Below are positions 50,254-58,639 of a stretch of 64,000 nucleotides of DNA, one piece after another; the first letter of the stretch is position 1; the number at the start of each line of letters is the position of its first letter. This stretch comes from CAMLOF01 sp041913045 (GTDB lineage Bacteria > Pseudomonadota > Gammaproteobacteria > Burkholderiales > Burkholderiaceae_C), in NCBI GenBank assembly GCA_041913045.1, contig JAYSGB010000001.1, forward strand, positions 1 to 64,000, written 5' to 3'. The notes under the pieces are model-generated. The model was not told the origin of the DNA and ran no database searches. It worked only from the letters and a program-made list of their open reading frames with translations. The translations under genes and the position numbers were made by a program.

Positions 50254-51592
50254 GACTTCCCTGCTGACCGCCGCCTTGCTGCTGGCCCTGGGCACCGCAG
50301 CCAGCGCGCAATCCCTGCGCCTGGGCAACAACCCGCTGGGCGCCACCAACGCCAGCGCGGCCGCGTCGCAAGGCGCGGACCACATCGTCGCGCTGGTCAA
50401 CTCCGAACCCATTACCAACAACGAAGTGCGTGCGCGGCTGGCACGCGTCGAGGCACCATCGGGGCCGGACGCCCCCTCGCGCGAAGAACTCGCCCGCCAG
50501 GTGCTGGAACGCCTCATCGTTGAAAAAACCCAGCTGCAATGGGCCAAGGAAATCGGCGTGAAGGTGGAGGACAGCGCACTGGCCCAGGCCGAGGAGAGCG
50601 TGGCTCGCCAGAACCGCCTGACCGTGCCCCAGTTGCACGAGCGGATCAAGGCGATGAACGTGCCGCTGGCACAGTTCCGCGCCAACCTGCGCGACGAACT
50701 GCTGCTGCAGCTGGTGCGCGAGCGCGAGGTTGACAACCGCGTGCGCGTGAGCGAGCAAGACATAGACGCCTACCTGCGTGACCAGCAGCGCAGCGCAGAC
50801 CCAAGCCAGACAGCCCTGAACCTGGCCCAGGTGCTGGTGTCCGTGCCAGACAATGCCAGCCCCGCCGTCGTGGCGGAACGCCGAGCAAAGGCCGAAGACG
50901 TGCTGCGCCGTGCCCGCGCTGGCGAAGACTTTACGGCCCTGGCGCGCAGCTCGTCAGATGCCCCCGAAGGCAAAACCGCGGGCGGCCAGCTGGGGCTGCG
51001 TCCGGCCGACCGCTACCCCTCGCTCTTCCTGGAAGCCATACAGAACGCCAAGGCAGGCGATGTGGTCGGCCTGGTACGCAGCGGCGCGGGCTTTCACGTG
51101 CTGAAGGTGCTGGAGAAGCGCAATCCCAAGCTGCCTGAAACCACGGTGACCCAGACCCGCGCCCGCCACATCCTGCTGCGCCCTGCCGCACCGCAAGACC
51201 AGGACGCGACAATCGCCCGCCTGAACGAGATCCGCCAGCGCATCGCATCAGGCCAGGCCACGTTTGAATCCCAGGCACAACAGTTCAGCCAGGACGGCTC
51301 GGCCAAGCAGGGTGGTGATCTGGGCTGGGCCAACCCAGGCATGTTCGTGCCCGAGTTCGAGGACGTGATGAACGACCTCGCCCCCAACGAGATTTCCGCC
51401 CCTGTGGTTTCGCGTTTTGGGGTGCACCTGATTCAAGTGCTGGAACGCCGCGCGGTGCCGCTGAGCCAGCGCGAGCAGCGCGAGTGGGTGCGCAACGTGC
51501 TGCGCGCCCAGAAGATCGAGGAGTCCTACGCCGAGTGGGCCCGTGACCTGCGCGCCCGCGCCTACGTCGAATTCCGCGAGCCGCCCCGGTGA
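50246..51592 (+). CDS. surA: Periplasmic chaperone/peptidyl-prolyl isomerase SurA
   Basis: A 448-residue periplasmic chaperone for outer membrane proteins. A signal peptide (about 1-22, ending SAQ) precedes the chaperone domain (ADHIVALVNSEPITNNEV; QLVREREVDNRVRVSEQDID). Two parvulin domains follow at about 180-290 and 295-395 (TRARHILLRP, GGDLGWANPGMFVPEFED), and a C-terminal helix ends the protein. The ATG overlaps the lptD stop by eight bases and the end overlaps rsmA by four, giving a tightly coupled operon. Confidence 0.95.
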   Translation: MNKTSLLTAALLLALGTAASAQSLRLGNNPLGATNASAAASQGADHIVALVNSEPITNNEVRARLARVEAPSGPDAPSREELARQVLERLIVEKTQLQWAKEIGVKVEDSALAQAEESVARQNRLTVPQLHERIKAMNVPLAQFRANLRDELLLQLVREREVDNRVRVSEQDIDAYLRDQQRSADPSQTALNLAQVLVSVPDNASPAVVAERRAKAEDVLRRARAGEDFTALARSSSDAPEGKTAGGQLGLRPADRYPSLFLEAIQNAKAGDVVGLVRSGAGFHVLKVLEKRNPKLPETTVTQTRARHILLRPAAPQDQDATIARLNEIRQRIASGQATFESQAQQFSQDGSAKQGGDLGWANPGMFVPEFEDVMNDLAPNEISAPVVSRFGVHLIQVLERRAVPLSQREQREWVRNVLRAQKIEESYAEWARDLRARAYVEFREPPR

Positions 51593-52350
51593 AACACCAC
51601 GCACGCAAGCGTTTCGGTCAGCACTTTCTGTCCGACCAAGCGATCATCGAAGCGATCGTGCGCGAGATCGCGCCCGCACCCGGCCAGTTCGTCGTGGAAA
51701 TCGGCCCCGGCCTGGCCGCGCTGACGCAACCGCTGGTTGAGCGGCTGGGGCACCTCACCGTCATCGAGCTGGACCGCGATCTTGCCGTGCGCCTGCGCGC
51801 CCACCCGCAACTCACAGTGGTCGAGTCTGATGTGCTCAAGGTGGACTTCCGCGCACTGGCTGCCACATCGGAGCGCCCGATGCGGGTGGTAGGCAACCTG
51901 CCCTACAACATCTCCAGCCCCATCCTTTTCCACTTGCTCGATGTGGCCGACGTGGTGCAAGACCAACACTTCATGCTGCAGAAGGAAGTGATTGACCGCA
52001 TGGTGGCCGAGCCGTCCACCGCCGATTACGGCCGCCTGAGCGTGATGCTGCAGTGGCGGTACGCGATGGAGAACGTGCTGTTCGTGCCGCCCGAAAGCTT
52101 TGACCCGCCACCGCGCGTGGACAGCGCCGTGGTGCGCATGGTGCCTCTGGCCACACCACCCGAACTTGATACAAAGCTTCTTGAGGAACTGGTGCAGGTG
52201 GCGTTTTCTCAGCGGCGCAAGTTACTGCGCCACAGCCTGGGCCGCTGGCTCGAGACGCGTAACTTTGCCGGGCAGTTCAACCTGCAACGGCGTGCAGAAG
52301 AAGTGCCGGTGGCCGAATACGTGGCATTGGCTCAGGCAGTTGCTGCCTGA
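51589..52350 (+). CDS. rsmA: 16S rRNA (adenine(1518/1519)-N(6))-dimethyltransferase
   Basis: A 253-residue KsgA/RsmA enzyme that dimethylates A1518 and A1519 of 16S rRNA. It has RKRFGQHFLSD at the start, the SAM motif VVEIGPGLAALTQPL, VVESDVLKVDF, the catalytic NLPYNISSPILF and the RRKLLRHSLG region. Translation starts at GTG in a GTGA overlap with the surA stop. It ends the lptD-surA-rsmA operon; pdxA, often found between surA and rsmA in other bacteria, is missing. Confidence 0.96.
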   Translation: MKHHARKRFGQHFLSDQAIIEAIVREIAPAPGQFVVEIGPGLAALTQPLVERLGHLTVIELDRDLAVRLRAHPQLTVVESDVLKVDFRALAATSERPMRVVGNLPYNISSPILFHLLDVADVVQDQHFMLQKEVIDRMVAEPSTADYGRLSVMLQWRYAMENVLFVPPESFDPPPRVDSAVVRMVPLATPPELDTKLLEELVQVAFSQRRKLLRHSLGRWLETRNFAGQFNLQRRAEEVPVAEYVALAQAVAA

Positions 52351-52366
52351 CACACACCCCGGCACA

Positions 52367-52400
52367 GCAAAGGGCCGCTCCAGGAGCGGCCCTTTGCTTC
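52367..52400. terminator. Strong hairpin terminator between rsmA and the barstar gene
   Basis: GCAAAGGGCCGCTCC (52367-52381) and GGAGCGGCCCTTTGC (52383-52397) form a 15-base perfect stem with a minimal loop. It lies between two convergent genes and can serve both, though the T tract is short. Confidence 0.75.
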
Positions 52401-52416
52401 GAGAGAACGCCAGCGC

Positions 52417-52956
52417 TCAGGCTGCCGTCAGCCAGTAACCAGCGTTGAACGGGCTGCTCATGCGCAGGGCCTGCGGACTCACGTCCACCAGCTTGTCCGT
52501 CAGCATGGGTTCGTCGCTGGGGGCTTCCAGGTCGGCGGCCTTGGGCGCGCGCGCCACCGAGAAGGAGTAGAAGCAACGGAACGGCACCTTGCGGTCGTTC
52601 CAGTAATCCGCCACGTCGCGGAAGATGTCGAGCAGTTGCTCGCGCGCTTCCTTGTCGAACTTGGGGCTCGTGGGAATGTGCTCCAAGACCACGATGAAAC
52701 CCGTCTGCGGACCGGACTTGTGGACCAGATCGGTCATGCAGTCGTACAGCGCGTCAAAGTTCTTGCCGAACGTGGACGGCAGTGTGTACTGCTCGGCGAT
52801 CAGGTCGAGCACGTCCTGCTTGTTCAAGGCCGTGGCCAAGTTGGCATACAGGAAGTGATGGCCGAGCTGCTCGGCTGCGGCCTCAAGTTCCTTGACCGTG
52901 TAGGCACGGATCGACTGAACGATGTTGGTGCGTACGTTACGAAGTGGCTGGTCCAT
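52417..52956 (-). CDS. Barstar-family ribonuclease inhibitor
   Basis: A 179-residue cytosolic protein. Residues to about 110 match barstar: LGHHFLYANLATALNKQDVL, then LPSTFGKNFDALYDCMTDL, the conserved segment before the inhibitor helix. The C-terminal 60 residues (FRCFYSFSVARAPKAADLEA) extend beyond classical barstar. It should bind and block the RNase encoded just upstream on the same strand before export. The ATG at 52956 is reported; a GTG at 52968 with GGAAA upstream is also possible. Confidence 0.85.
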   Translation of the reverse strand: MDQPLRNVRTNIVQSIRAYTVKELEAAAEQLGHHFLYANLATALNKQDVLDLIAEQYTLPSTFGKNFDALYDCMTDLVHKSGPQTGFIVVLEHIPTSPKFDKEAREQLLDIFRDVADYWNDRKVPFRCFYSFSVARAPKAADLEAPSDEPMLTDKLVDVSPQALRMSSPFNAGYWLTAA

Positions 52957-53009
52957 CTCCGCTTTCACTTTCCAAAGGCAAATAGGTTGTAAATCGGGCT
53001 CTGACCGCC

Positions 53010-53432
53010 TCACTGCACGATGCGCTTGAAGCTCGCGTAGTGATCGGCCGTGTAATAACAGGCATCAGGTTGCTGGGGGCGCTGGCCACCGCACACAATG
53101 CGCCTCGCGCCCCGGTGCGACAGTCCGGGCGTAGGCACGGTGTACTCGCGGTAGTAACCCCGCTTGTGGATGGGCAACAGCCGTTCGCGGTTTCCGAACA
53201 CCGTACCGTCTTTCTCGTAACGGAACGGCCCACCGCGATGGATCTGCTGCCACACTTCCTGGCCCTGCGGCGGCAACGCACCCAGTGCAATGACTGCCAC
53301 CGCCTGGCTGACTGGCTCTTCGCCAACGCCACGGGCCCGAACATCCGGCCCCGCCAGCACCGCCGCCACAGTCACCAGAACTGCAACCAAACCCACTGAC
53401 AAGAGCCTTTTGCGCAACATCCACCCCTGCAT
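53010..53432 (-). CDS. Secreted guanyl-specific ribonuclease (barnase/RNase Sa type)
   Basis: A 140-residue exported RNase. The hydrophobic signal segment (about 9-27) is followed by a microbial RNase N1/Sa-type core: VFGNRERLLPIHKRGYYREY with the catalytic Glu, TPGLSHRGARRIVCGG with the catalytic Arg and ADHYASFKRIV with the catalytic His, all in expected order. It is paired with a downstream barstar gene, 53 bases away. The export signal suggests extracellular or periplasmic RNA use with intracellular protection. An ATG at 53420 is an alternative start. Confidence 0.86.
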   Translation of the reverse strand: MQGWMLRKRLLSVGLVAVLVTVAAVLAGPDVRARGVGEEPVSQAVAVIALGALPPQGQEVWQQIHRGGPFRYEKDGTVFGNRERLLPIHKRGYYREYTVPTPGLSHRGARRIVCGGQRPQQPDACYYTADHYASFKRIVQ

Positions 53433-53511
53433 CTTGAAAGCCCGGCTTACCCGCCAACTCCTGCGGGTAAACCCTGAAATTCAAGGGCGCAAGTGTGCCC
53501 GAAGCGTTCTC

Positions 53512-53549
53512 AAAAAGCAAGGGGGCAGCCCTTTCAAAGAGCCGCCCCC
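53512..53549 (-). terminator. Probable terminator after maeB
   Basis: On the minus strand GGGGGCGGC (53549-53541) pairs with GCTGCCCCC (53529-53521), with one mismatch and an 11-base loop, followed by TTGCTTTTTG. It lies about 60 bases after the maeB stop codon and before the RNase gene. Confidence 0.65.
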
Positions 53550-53608
53550 AAGGTTATTCGGTCACTTATTTGCATGCCCCGTGAGGCATGGTAAGCAAGC
53601 GTCTGGCG

Positions 53609-55924
53609 TCAAATTTGCTGCACTGCACGCGGCCCGACGTTGGCCTCGGCCACCGTCAACGCGGTCATGTTGACGATGCGGCGCACGGTGGCGCTGGCCG
53701 TCAGGATGTGCACCGGTTTGGCAACGCCCAGCAGCATCGGGCCCACGGCAATACCGCCGCCCGCCGCCGTCTTGAGCAAGTTGTAAGTGATGTTTGCGGC
53801 GTCGATGTTGGGCAGCACCAGCAAGTTGGCATCGCCCGTCAGCGTGCTGTTGGGCATCAGGCGACGGCGTGACTCGGCATCCAGCGCCACATCACCGTGC
53901 ATTTCGCCGTCCACCTCCAGCCAAGGCGCCTGTTCGCGCAAAATAGCCAGTGTTTGACGCATTTTGACGGCAGAAGGCTGATCGGACGAGCCGAAATTTG
54001 AATGCGACAACAGCGCAGCCTTCGGCGTGATGCCGAAGCGCATCATCTTGCGCGCGGCCATCTGCGTGATCTCTGCCAATTGCTCGGCGCTGGGGTCGTA
54101 GTTGACGTGCGTGTCCACCAGGAATACCTGGCGGCCGGGCAGCATCAGGGCGTTCATTGCTGCGTAGCAGTGTGCGCCGGGGCGCTTGCCGATCACCTGG
54201 TCGATGTACTGCAGGTGCATGGGGTTGGTGCCCCAGGTACCGCAAATCAGGCCTTCCACGTCTCCCTTGCGCAGCAGCATGGCGCCGATGAGCGAGAGGC
54301 GGCGGCGCATCTCGATCTTGGCCAACTGCTCGGTGACGCCACGGCGCTCCATGAGCTGGTGATAGGTTTGCCAGAAGTCGCGATAACGCTCGTCGTGCTC
54401 GACGTTGACCACGTCGTAGTCCAGGCCTTCCTTCAGTCGCAGGCCGAACTTCTCGACGCGCTGGGCGATGATGTTGGGGCGACCGATGAGCGTGGGGCGC
54501 GCCAAGCCTTCGTCCACCACCACCTGGCAGGCACGCAGCACGCGCTCTTCCTCGCCCTCGGCGTAGGCGACGCGCTTGTGCTGGGCCTTCTTGGCGATGG
54601 CGTACACCGGCTTCATGATGGTGCCGGACGCGAAGACGAAGGACTGCATCTTCTCGCGGTAGGCGTCCAGGTCGGCGATGGGGCGCTGGGCCACACCGCT
54701 GTCAGCCGCAGCCTTGGCCACGGCGGGCGCGATCTTCATCATCAAGCGGGGGTCGAAAGGCTTGGGGATGAGGTATTCGGGGCCGAAGGCGAGTTTTTCA
54801 CCCGCGTAGGCCGCTGCCACCACTTCGCTCTGCTCGGCCTGGGCCAGCTCGGCGATGGCGTGCACCGCTGCGATCTCCATCTCGTCGGTGATGGTGGAGG
54901 CCCCTGCGTCCAACGCACCACGGAAGATGTAGGGGAAGCACAGGACGTTGTTGACCTGGTTCGGGTAGTCGGTGCGGCCGGTGGCCATGATGGCATCGTC
55001 ACGCACCTCCTTCACCTGCTCGGGCAGGATTTCGGGGGTGGGGTTGGCCAGGGCCAGGATCAGCGGCTTGGCGGCCATCTTGCGCACCATGTCCTGCTTG
55101 AGCACGCCGCCTGCAGACAGACCCAGGAAGATGTCGGCGCCTTCAATGACCTCGGACAGGGTGCGCTGCTCGGTTTTTTGGGCAAACTGGGCCTTGTCGG
55201 GGTCCATCAGTTCGGTGCGACCTTCGTACACCACGCCTGCCAGGTCGGTCACCCAGATGTTTTCGCGCGGAATGCCGAGCTTGACCAGCAGGCCCAGGCA
55301 GGCCAGTGCGGCCGCGCCAGCGCCAGAGGTGACGAGCTTGACGCTCTTGAGGTCCTTGCCCACAACCTTCAGGCCGTTGAGGATGGCCGCGCCCACGCAG
55401 ATGGCGGTACCGTGCTGGTCGTCGTGGAAGACCGGGATCTTCATGCGCTCGCGCAGCTTGCGCTCGATGTAGAAGCAGTCCGGCGCCTTGATGTCTTCAA
55501 GGTTGATGCCGCCGAAGGTGGGCTCCAGCGAGGCGATGATCTCGACCAGCTTGTCCGGGTCCTTCTCGTTGATCTCGATGTCGAAAACGTCGATGCCTGC
55601 AAACTTCTTGAAGAGCACCCCCTTGCCCTCCATCACCGGCTTGGAGGCGAGCGGGCCAATGTCACCCAGTCCCAGCACAGCCGTGCCGTTGGTGATGACG
55701 GCCACCAGGTTGCCCCGGCTGGTGTACTTGAAGGCGTTGACCGGGTCGGCCACGATTTCTTCGCAGGGCGCGGCCACGCCGGGCGAGTAGGCCAGGGCCA
55801 GGTCGCGCTGGTTGGTCAGCTGCTTGGTGGCTGCAATGGCCACCTTGCCGGGCGTCGGGAACTCGTGGTACTCCAGAGCAGCTCGGCGCAGCTCGGCTCG
55901 TTTCTCTTCCTGCTTTTGCGACAT
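53609..55924 (-). CDS. maeB: NADP-dependent malic enzyme (MaeB type)
   Basis: A 771-residue two-domain enzyme converting malate to pyruvate, CO2 and NADPH. The N-terminal malic domain (about 1-430) has LALAYSPGVAAPCEEI, FHDDQHGTAI (metal and catalytic region) and the NAD(P) fold VTSGAGAAALACLGLL. The C-terminal part (about 440-771; AEGEEERVLRACQVVVDEGL, VDGEMHGDVAL) is a phosphotransacetylase-like regulatory domain. The length is normal. A promoter is predicted about 65 bases upstream. Confidence 0.96.
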   Translation of the reverse strand: MSQKQEEKRAELRRAALEYHEFPTPGKVAIAATKQLTNQRDLALAYSPGVAAPCEEIVADPVNAFKYTSRGNLVAVITNGTAVLGLGDIGPLASKPVMEGKGVLFKKFAGIDVFDIEINEKDPDKLVEIIASLEPTFGGINLEDIKAPDCFYIERKLRERMKIPVFHDDQHGTAICVGAAILNGLKVVGKDLKSVKLVTSGAGAAALACLGLLVKLGIPRENIWVTDLAGVVYEGRTELMDPDKAQFAQKTEQRTLSEVIEGADIFLGLSAGGVLKQDMVRKMAAKPLILALANPTPEILPEQVKEVRDDAIMATGRTDYPNQVNNVLCFPYIFRGALDAGASTITDEMEIAAVHAIAELAQAEQSEVVAAAYAGEKLAFGPEYLIPKPFDPRLMMKIAPAVAKAAADSGVAQRPIADLDAYREKMQSFVFASGTIMKPVYAIAKKAQHKRVAYAEGEEERVLRACQVVVDEGLARPTLIGRPNIIAQRVEKFGLRLKEGLDYDVVNVEHDERYRDFWQTYHQLMERRGVTEQLAKIEMRRRLSLIGAMLLRKGDVEGLICGTWGTNPMHLQYIDQVIGKRPGAHCYAAMNALMLPGRQVFLVDTHVNYDPSAEQLAEITQMAARKMMRFGITPKAALLSHSNFGSSDQPSAVKMRQTLAILREQAPWLEVDGEMHGDVALDAESRRRLMPNSTLTGDANLLVLPNIDAANITYNLLKTAAGGGIAVGPMLLGVAKPVHILTASATVRRIVNMTALTVAEANVGPRAVQQI

Positions 55925-55986
55925 GGCGATGTCTCCGTAATGTGAAATCCGTAGCCGGATTGTGAAGTGTCATCAGGGCGGCGACT

Positions 55987-56014
55987 ATTGTAGAACCGCC
56001 AGCGGCGGTGTCCT
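55987..56014 (-). promoter_or_regulatory. Predicted promoter of maeB
   Basis: On the minus strand AGGACA (56014-56009) and TACAAT (55992-55987) are spaced by 16 bases, a fair match to sigma-70 -35 and -10 boxes. The maeB ATG lies about 63 bases downstream. Confidence 0.4.
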
Positions 56015-56099
56015 GAATTTGGGGATGTTCGGCCACACGGTCTTGGCTGTCCATACGTTCAACCCACAATGGCGCGGGTCTTTGGCGTGGCCACCCAGG

Positions 56100-56627
56100 T
56101 CAGCGCAGAACAACGGCGTCGGGCAGTTCGTTGGGTTTGGGGTTGGCAGCGTCTTCGGGGAAATGCGCTGCCAGCACGGCCGTGACTTCGTCGATGGCGG
56201 CGGTCAGCCCTTGCTCGAAGCGTCCGGCGCGGAAGTCCTCGCGCATGCGCTCCAGCAATGCCTGCCACTGCTGCGGGGCTATGCGGTCATTGAGCCCCCG
56301 GTCGGCGACGATTTCGATAGCGTGCTCTGCCAGCTGCACGTAGATCAACACGCCGTTGTTGTCGCGGGTGTCCCAGACCAGGAGCTTGCCGAACCAGGCC
56401 AGCGCGCGGCGGCGCAGCACCGCGGGCAGTTCGGCATCACCCGGGGGCGGCCACAGGTAGCTCAAAGGCAGCGCGGCCTCCACGCACACCCGCACCTCGC
56501 CAGTGTGGCGGCACTCGCCTGCGGCCACGCGCTCGGTCAGGCGGCGCGCAGCCGCCTCGGGCAGGGCTTTGCGGCTGTCGGCCGGGTCCATCCAGCGATG
56601 TTTGAAAAAACGCCACCAGCGGTTCAT
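56100..56627 (-). CDS. TPM-domain protein
   Basis: A 175-residue protein with a TPM fold (TLP18.3/Psb32/MOLO-1): TGEVRVCVEAALP near 42, WDTRDNNGVLIYVQLAEHAIEIVADRG, and a C-terminal FRAGRFEQGLTAAIDEV. The N-terminus (RWWRFFKHRWMD) is basic, without a clear signal peptide. TPM proteins occur as a pair downstream of lemA and are implicated in membrane or photosystem upkeep, but the bacterial function is unclear. AGGGGGG before the ATG at 56627 supports the start, two bases after the preceding gene. Confidence 0.86.
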   Translation of the reverse strand: MNRWWRFFKHRWMDPADSRKALPEAAARRLTERVAAGECRHTGEVRVCVEAALPLSYLWPPPGDAELPAVLRRRALAWFGKLLVWDTRDNNGVLIYVQLAEHAIEIVADRGLNDRIAPQQWQALLERMREDFRAGRFEQGLTAAIDEVTAVLAAHFPEDAANPKPNELPDAVVLR

Positions 56628-56629
56628 GT

Positions 56630-57550
56630 TTACCACCCCCCTGAGGCGCCGCCGCCCCCGAAGTTGCCACCACCGCCGGAGCTGAAACCTCCGCCCCCAC
56701 CAGAACCGCCGCCCCATCCTCCGTGCCCGCCACCCCAACCACCATGGCGCGAACCGCGCCCTGAGGCGGGAACGGCTGGCAACTGAGCGATGAACAGGCT
56801 CATGAGCACAGCGAACAAGCCCGCGGCAATACCAATCCACAAAAGCCCGGTGATATTCCATGCAATGAAGCCCACCGCACCACCCGCCACCACGCTACCC
56901 AGGCGACTGCCCAGAATGCGCCGCAGCACCGCACCAATCAGCGGCACGGCAATGCCCAGGAAGACCAGCAGGTCCACCCACATGCCTTCTTCGTCGGAAA
57001 GGCCTCCCTGTTGCTCGGGCAAGGGAAGGTTTTCGCCGCGCAGGGCTGCCAGGATCATGTCTGCGCCGGCGTTGAGACCTGCGGCGTAATCACCCTGGCG
57101 AAATTGCGGGGCAATGGCCTGGTCGATGATGCGCCGGGCCAGCAGATCGGGCAGCGCGCCCTCCACCGCCTTGGCGGTGGCAATGCGCATGCGGCGGTCG
57201 TCCTTGGCCACCACCAGCAGCACGCCGTCGCCCACATCGCGGCGGCCAATCTTCCAGGCGTCGCCCAGTCGCTGGGTGAAATCGGTGATGTCCTCGGGCT
57301 GGGTGGTGGGCACCATCAGCACCACCACCTGGCTGCCGCGCTCGCGCTCAAATGCCGCGAGCTTGTCGTCCAGTGCCTGGCGCTGGGTGGCGGTCAGCGT
57401 ACCGGTCTGGTCCATGACACGCGCCGTGAGCGGCGGCACCGGCACTTGCGCGAAGGCTGGCAGCACCAGCCAGGCCAGTGCCAGGCAAACCCAAACGACC
57501 CAACGGCGCAGCATTGCAGACGCCGTGGCAGGCGGCCAGAGGCGGAGCAT
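56630..57550 (-). CDS. YgcG-type TPM-domain membrane protein with Gly-rich tail
   Basis: About 306 residues: signal peptide (from MLRRWVVWVCLALAWLVLPA), TPM domain (VMDQTGTLTATQRQALDDKL; VGDGVLLVVAKDDRRMRIAT), two to three transmembrane helices (about 205-265) and a C-terminal tail of Gly, Trp, His and Ser repeats. The layout matches E. coli YgcG-like proteins. The start is unsure: ATG 57550 is reported, GTG 57568 and ATG 57514 are alternatives, the last giving the neatest signal peptide. It is in the operon lemA-ygcG-TPM. Confidence 0.88.
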   Translation of the reverse strand: MLRLWPPATASAMLRRWVVWVCLALAWLVLPAFAQVPVPPLTARVMDQTGTLTATQRQALDDKLAAFERERGSQVVVLMVPTTQPEDITDFTQRLGDAWKIGRRDVGDGVLLVVAKDDRRMRIATAKAVEGALPDLLARRIIDQAIAPQFRQGDYAAGLNAGADMILAALRGENLPLPEQQGGLSDEEGMWVDLLVFLGIAVPLIGAVLRRILGSRLGSVVAGGAVGFIAWNITGLLWIGIAAGLFAVLMSLFIAQLPAVPASGRGSRHGGWGGGHGGWGGGSGGGGGFSSGGGGNFGGGGASGGW

Positions 57551-57571
57551 CGGGTGCACGCCTATCACCGC

Positions 57572-58174
57572 TTACTTGCTGTTGAAGTCCACTTTGGGAG
57601 GTGCGCTGATGGCGGCCTCGTCGGCCACGCTGAAGTTGGGCTTGGGCTGGTAGCCGAACACCATGGCGGTGAGGTTGCTGGGGAAGCTGCGCGCCAGCAC
57701 GTTGTATTCCTGCACCGCCTGGATGTAGCGGTTGCGCGCCACGGTAATGCGGTTCTCCGTGCCTTCGAGCTGGACACGCAGGTCGCTGAAGCCCTGGTTA
57801 GCCTTGAGGTTGGGGTACTGCTCGGCCACCACCAGCAGGCGGCTCAGGGCGCTGCCCAATTCACCTTGCGCGGCCTGAAAACGCTGCATGGCCTGGGGGT
57901 CGTTCAGTGTTTCGGGCGTGACTTGTACCGATGTGGCCTTGGCGCGCGCCTCGATGACTCGGGTGAGCGTCTCCTGCTCGAAGCTGGCCTCGCCCTTGAC
58001 GGTGGCCACCAGGTTGGGCACCAGATCAGCACGGCGCTGGTACTGGTTGAGCACCTCGGACCAGGCCGAGCGCGTCTGTTCGTCAAGCCGCTGGAAGTCG
58101 TTGTAGCCGCAGCCGCTGAGGCCGACGATCAGGAACAGGGCGAGCGCCCAGCGTTTGATGTTTGAAACGGTCAT
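57572..58174 (-). CDS. lemA: LemA family protein
   Basis: A 200-residue LemA-family protein: an N-terminal membrane segment that here also shows a lipobox-like LSGC, then a four-helix bundle with YNDFQRLDEQTRSAWSEV, YQRRADLVPNLVATVKGE, EQYPNLKANQGFSDLRVQLE and NRYIQAVQEYNVLARSFPSN. LemA is widespread and its role is not settled. AAGGGGG before the ATG at 58174 sets the start. First gene of the operon with the two TPM genes. Confidence 0.93.
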   Translation of the reverse strand: MTVSNIKRWALALFLIVGLSGCGYNDFQRLDEQTRSAWSEVLNQYQRRADLVPNLVATVKGEASFEQETLTRVIEARAKATSVQVTPETLNDPQAMQRFQAAQGELGSALSRLLVVAEQYPNLKANQGFSDLRVQLEGTENRITVARNRYIQAVQEYNVLARSFPSNLTAMVFGYQPKPNFSVADEAAISAPPKVDFNSK

Positions 58175-58241
58175 CGTGCACCCCCTTGGTGATCTGGCAT
58201 GCGGCCATTCTAGGGCCATACGCCATGGGGGCTGCAGCGGG

Positions 58242-58499
58242 TCAGGCCACCCCAGCAGCCAATCCGGAGGAGGCCGGCATTGCAGCCTGCGCATCGCGCC
58301 GGGCCCAGGCGCGCTCATGGAAGAAATAGGCCACCGCCTGCACCGTGGGTTCCAGGACGCTCAAGGTGATGGCCGCCCACAGGTTGCCCGTAACCACATA
58401 GGCCACCAGGGCAGCCACCACCATGTGCATGAGGTAGTAGCTGCCCGTCTTCATGAGGGTGCGGCGGTGGGTGCGTGCAATGTGCCTGATGCGTGCCAT
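58242..58499 (-). CDS. DUF2061 membrane protein
   Basis: An 85-residue protein with two hydrophobic helices (about 20-40 and 42-62): LMKTGSYYLMHMVVAALVAY, LWAAITLSVLEPTVQAVAYF and the ERAWAR motif, the DUF2061 pattern. The function is unknown. The ATG at 58499 fits the domain start; the ribosome site is weak. It is divergent from pgk, sharing an AT-rich 140-base region. Confidence 0.85.
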   Translation of the reverse strand: MARIRHIARTHRRTLMKTGSYYLMHMVVAALVAYVVTGNLWAAITLSVLEPTVQAVAYFFHERAWARRDAQAAMPASSGLAAGVA

Positions 58500-58578
58500 G
58501 GTGATGCTCTTGGTTTGCCGATGGGTCAATGATAGGCATTCCCATTCCATAAAACAATCGAGTTTCGTAATTCGATCG

Positions 58579-58591
58579 ATAGCATCTATCA
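58579..58591. promoter_or_regulatory. Palindrome upstream of pgk
   Basis: GATAG-CAT-CTATC is a perfect 5-base-arm palindrome. It is followed by TACAAT at 58604-58609, a likely -10 box for pgk with no good -35, which fits an activator-dependent promoter. The regulator is unknown; the spacing does not match the OxyR consensus. Confidence 0.4.
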
Positions 58592-58639
58592 AACACCTTA
58601 TCTACAATCCCAAAGGTCTCATCCTTGCCCGCCCAGACC

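Noticed and set aside
54002..55945. Plus-strand open frame of 647 codons
   Set aside because: It is antisense to maeB; same composition artefact as other long frames opposite real genes.
58579..58591. OxyR site upstream of pgk
   Set aside because: The ATAG and CTAT halves are only three bases apart, not the seven of the OxyR consensus.
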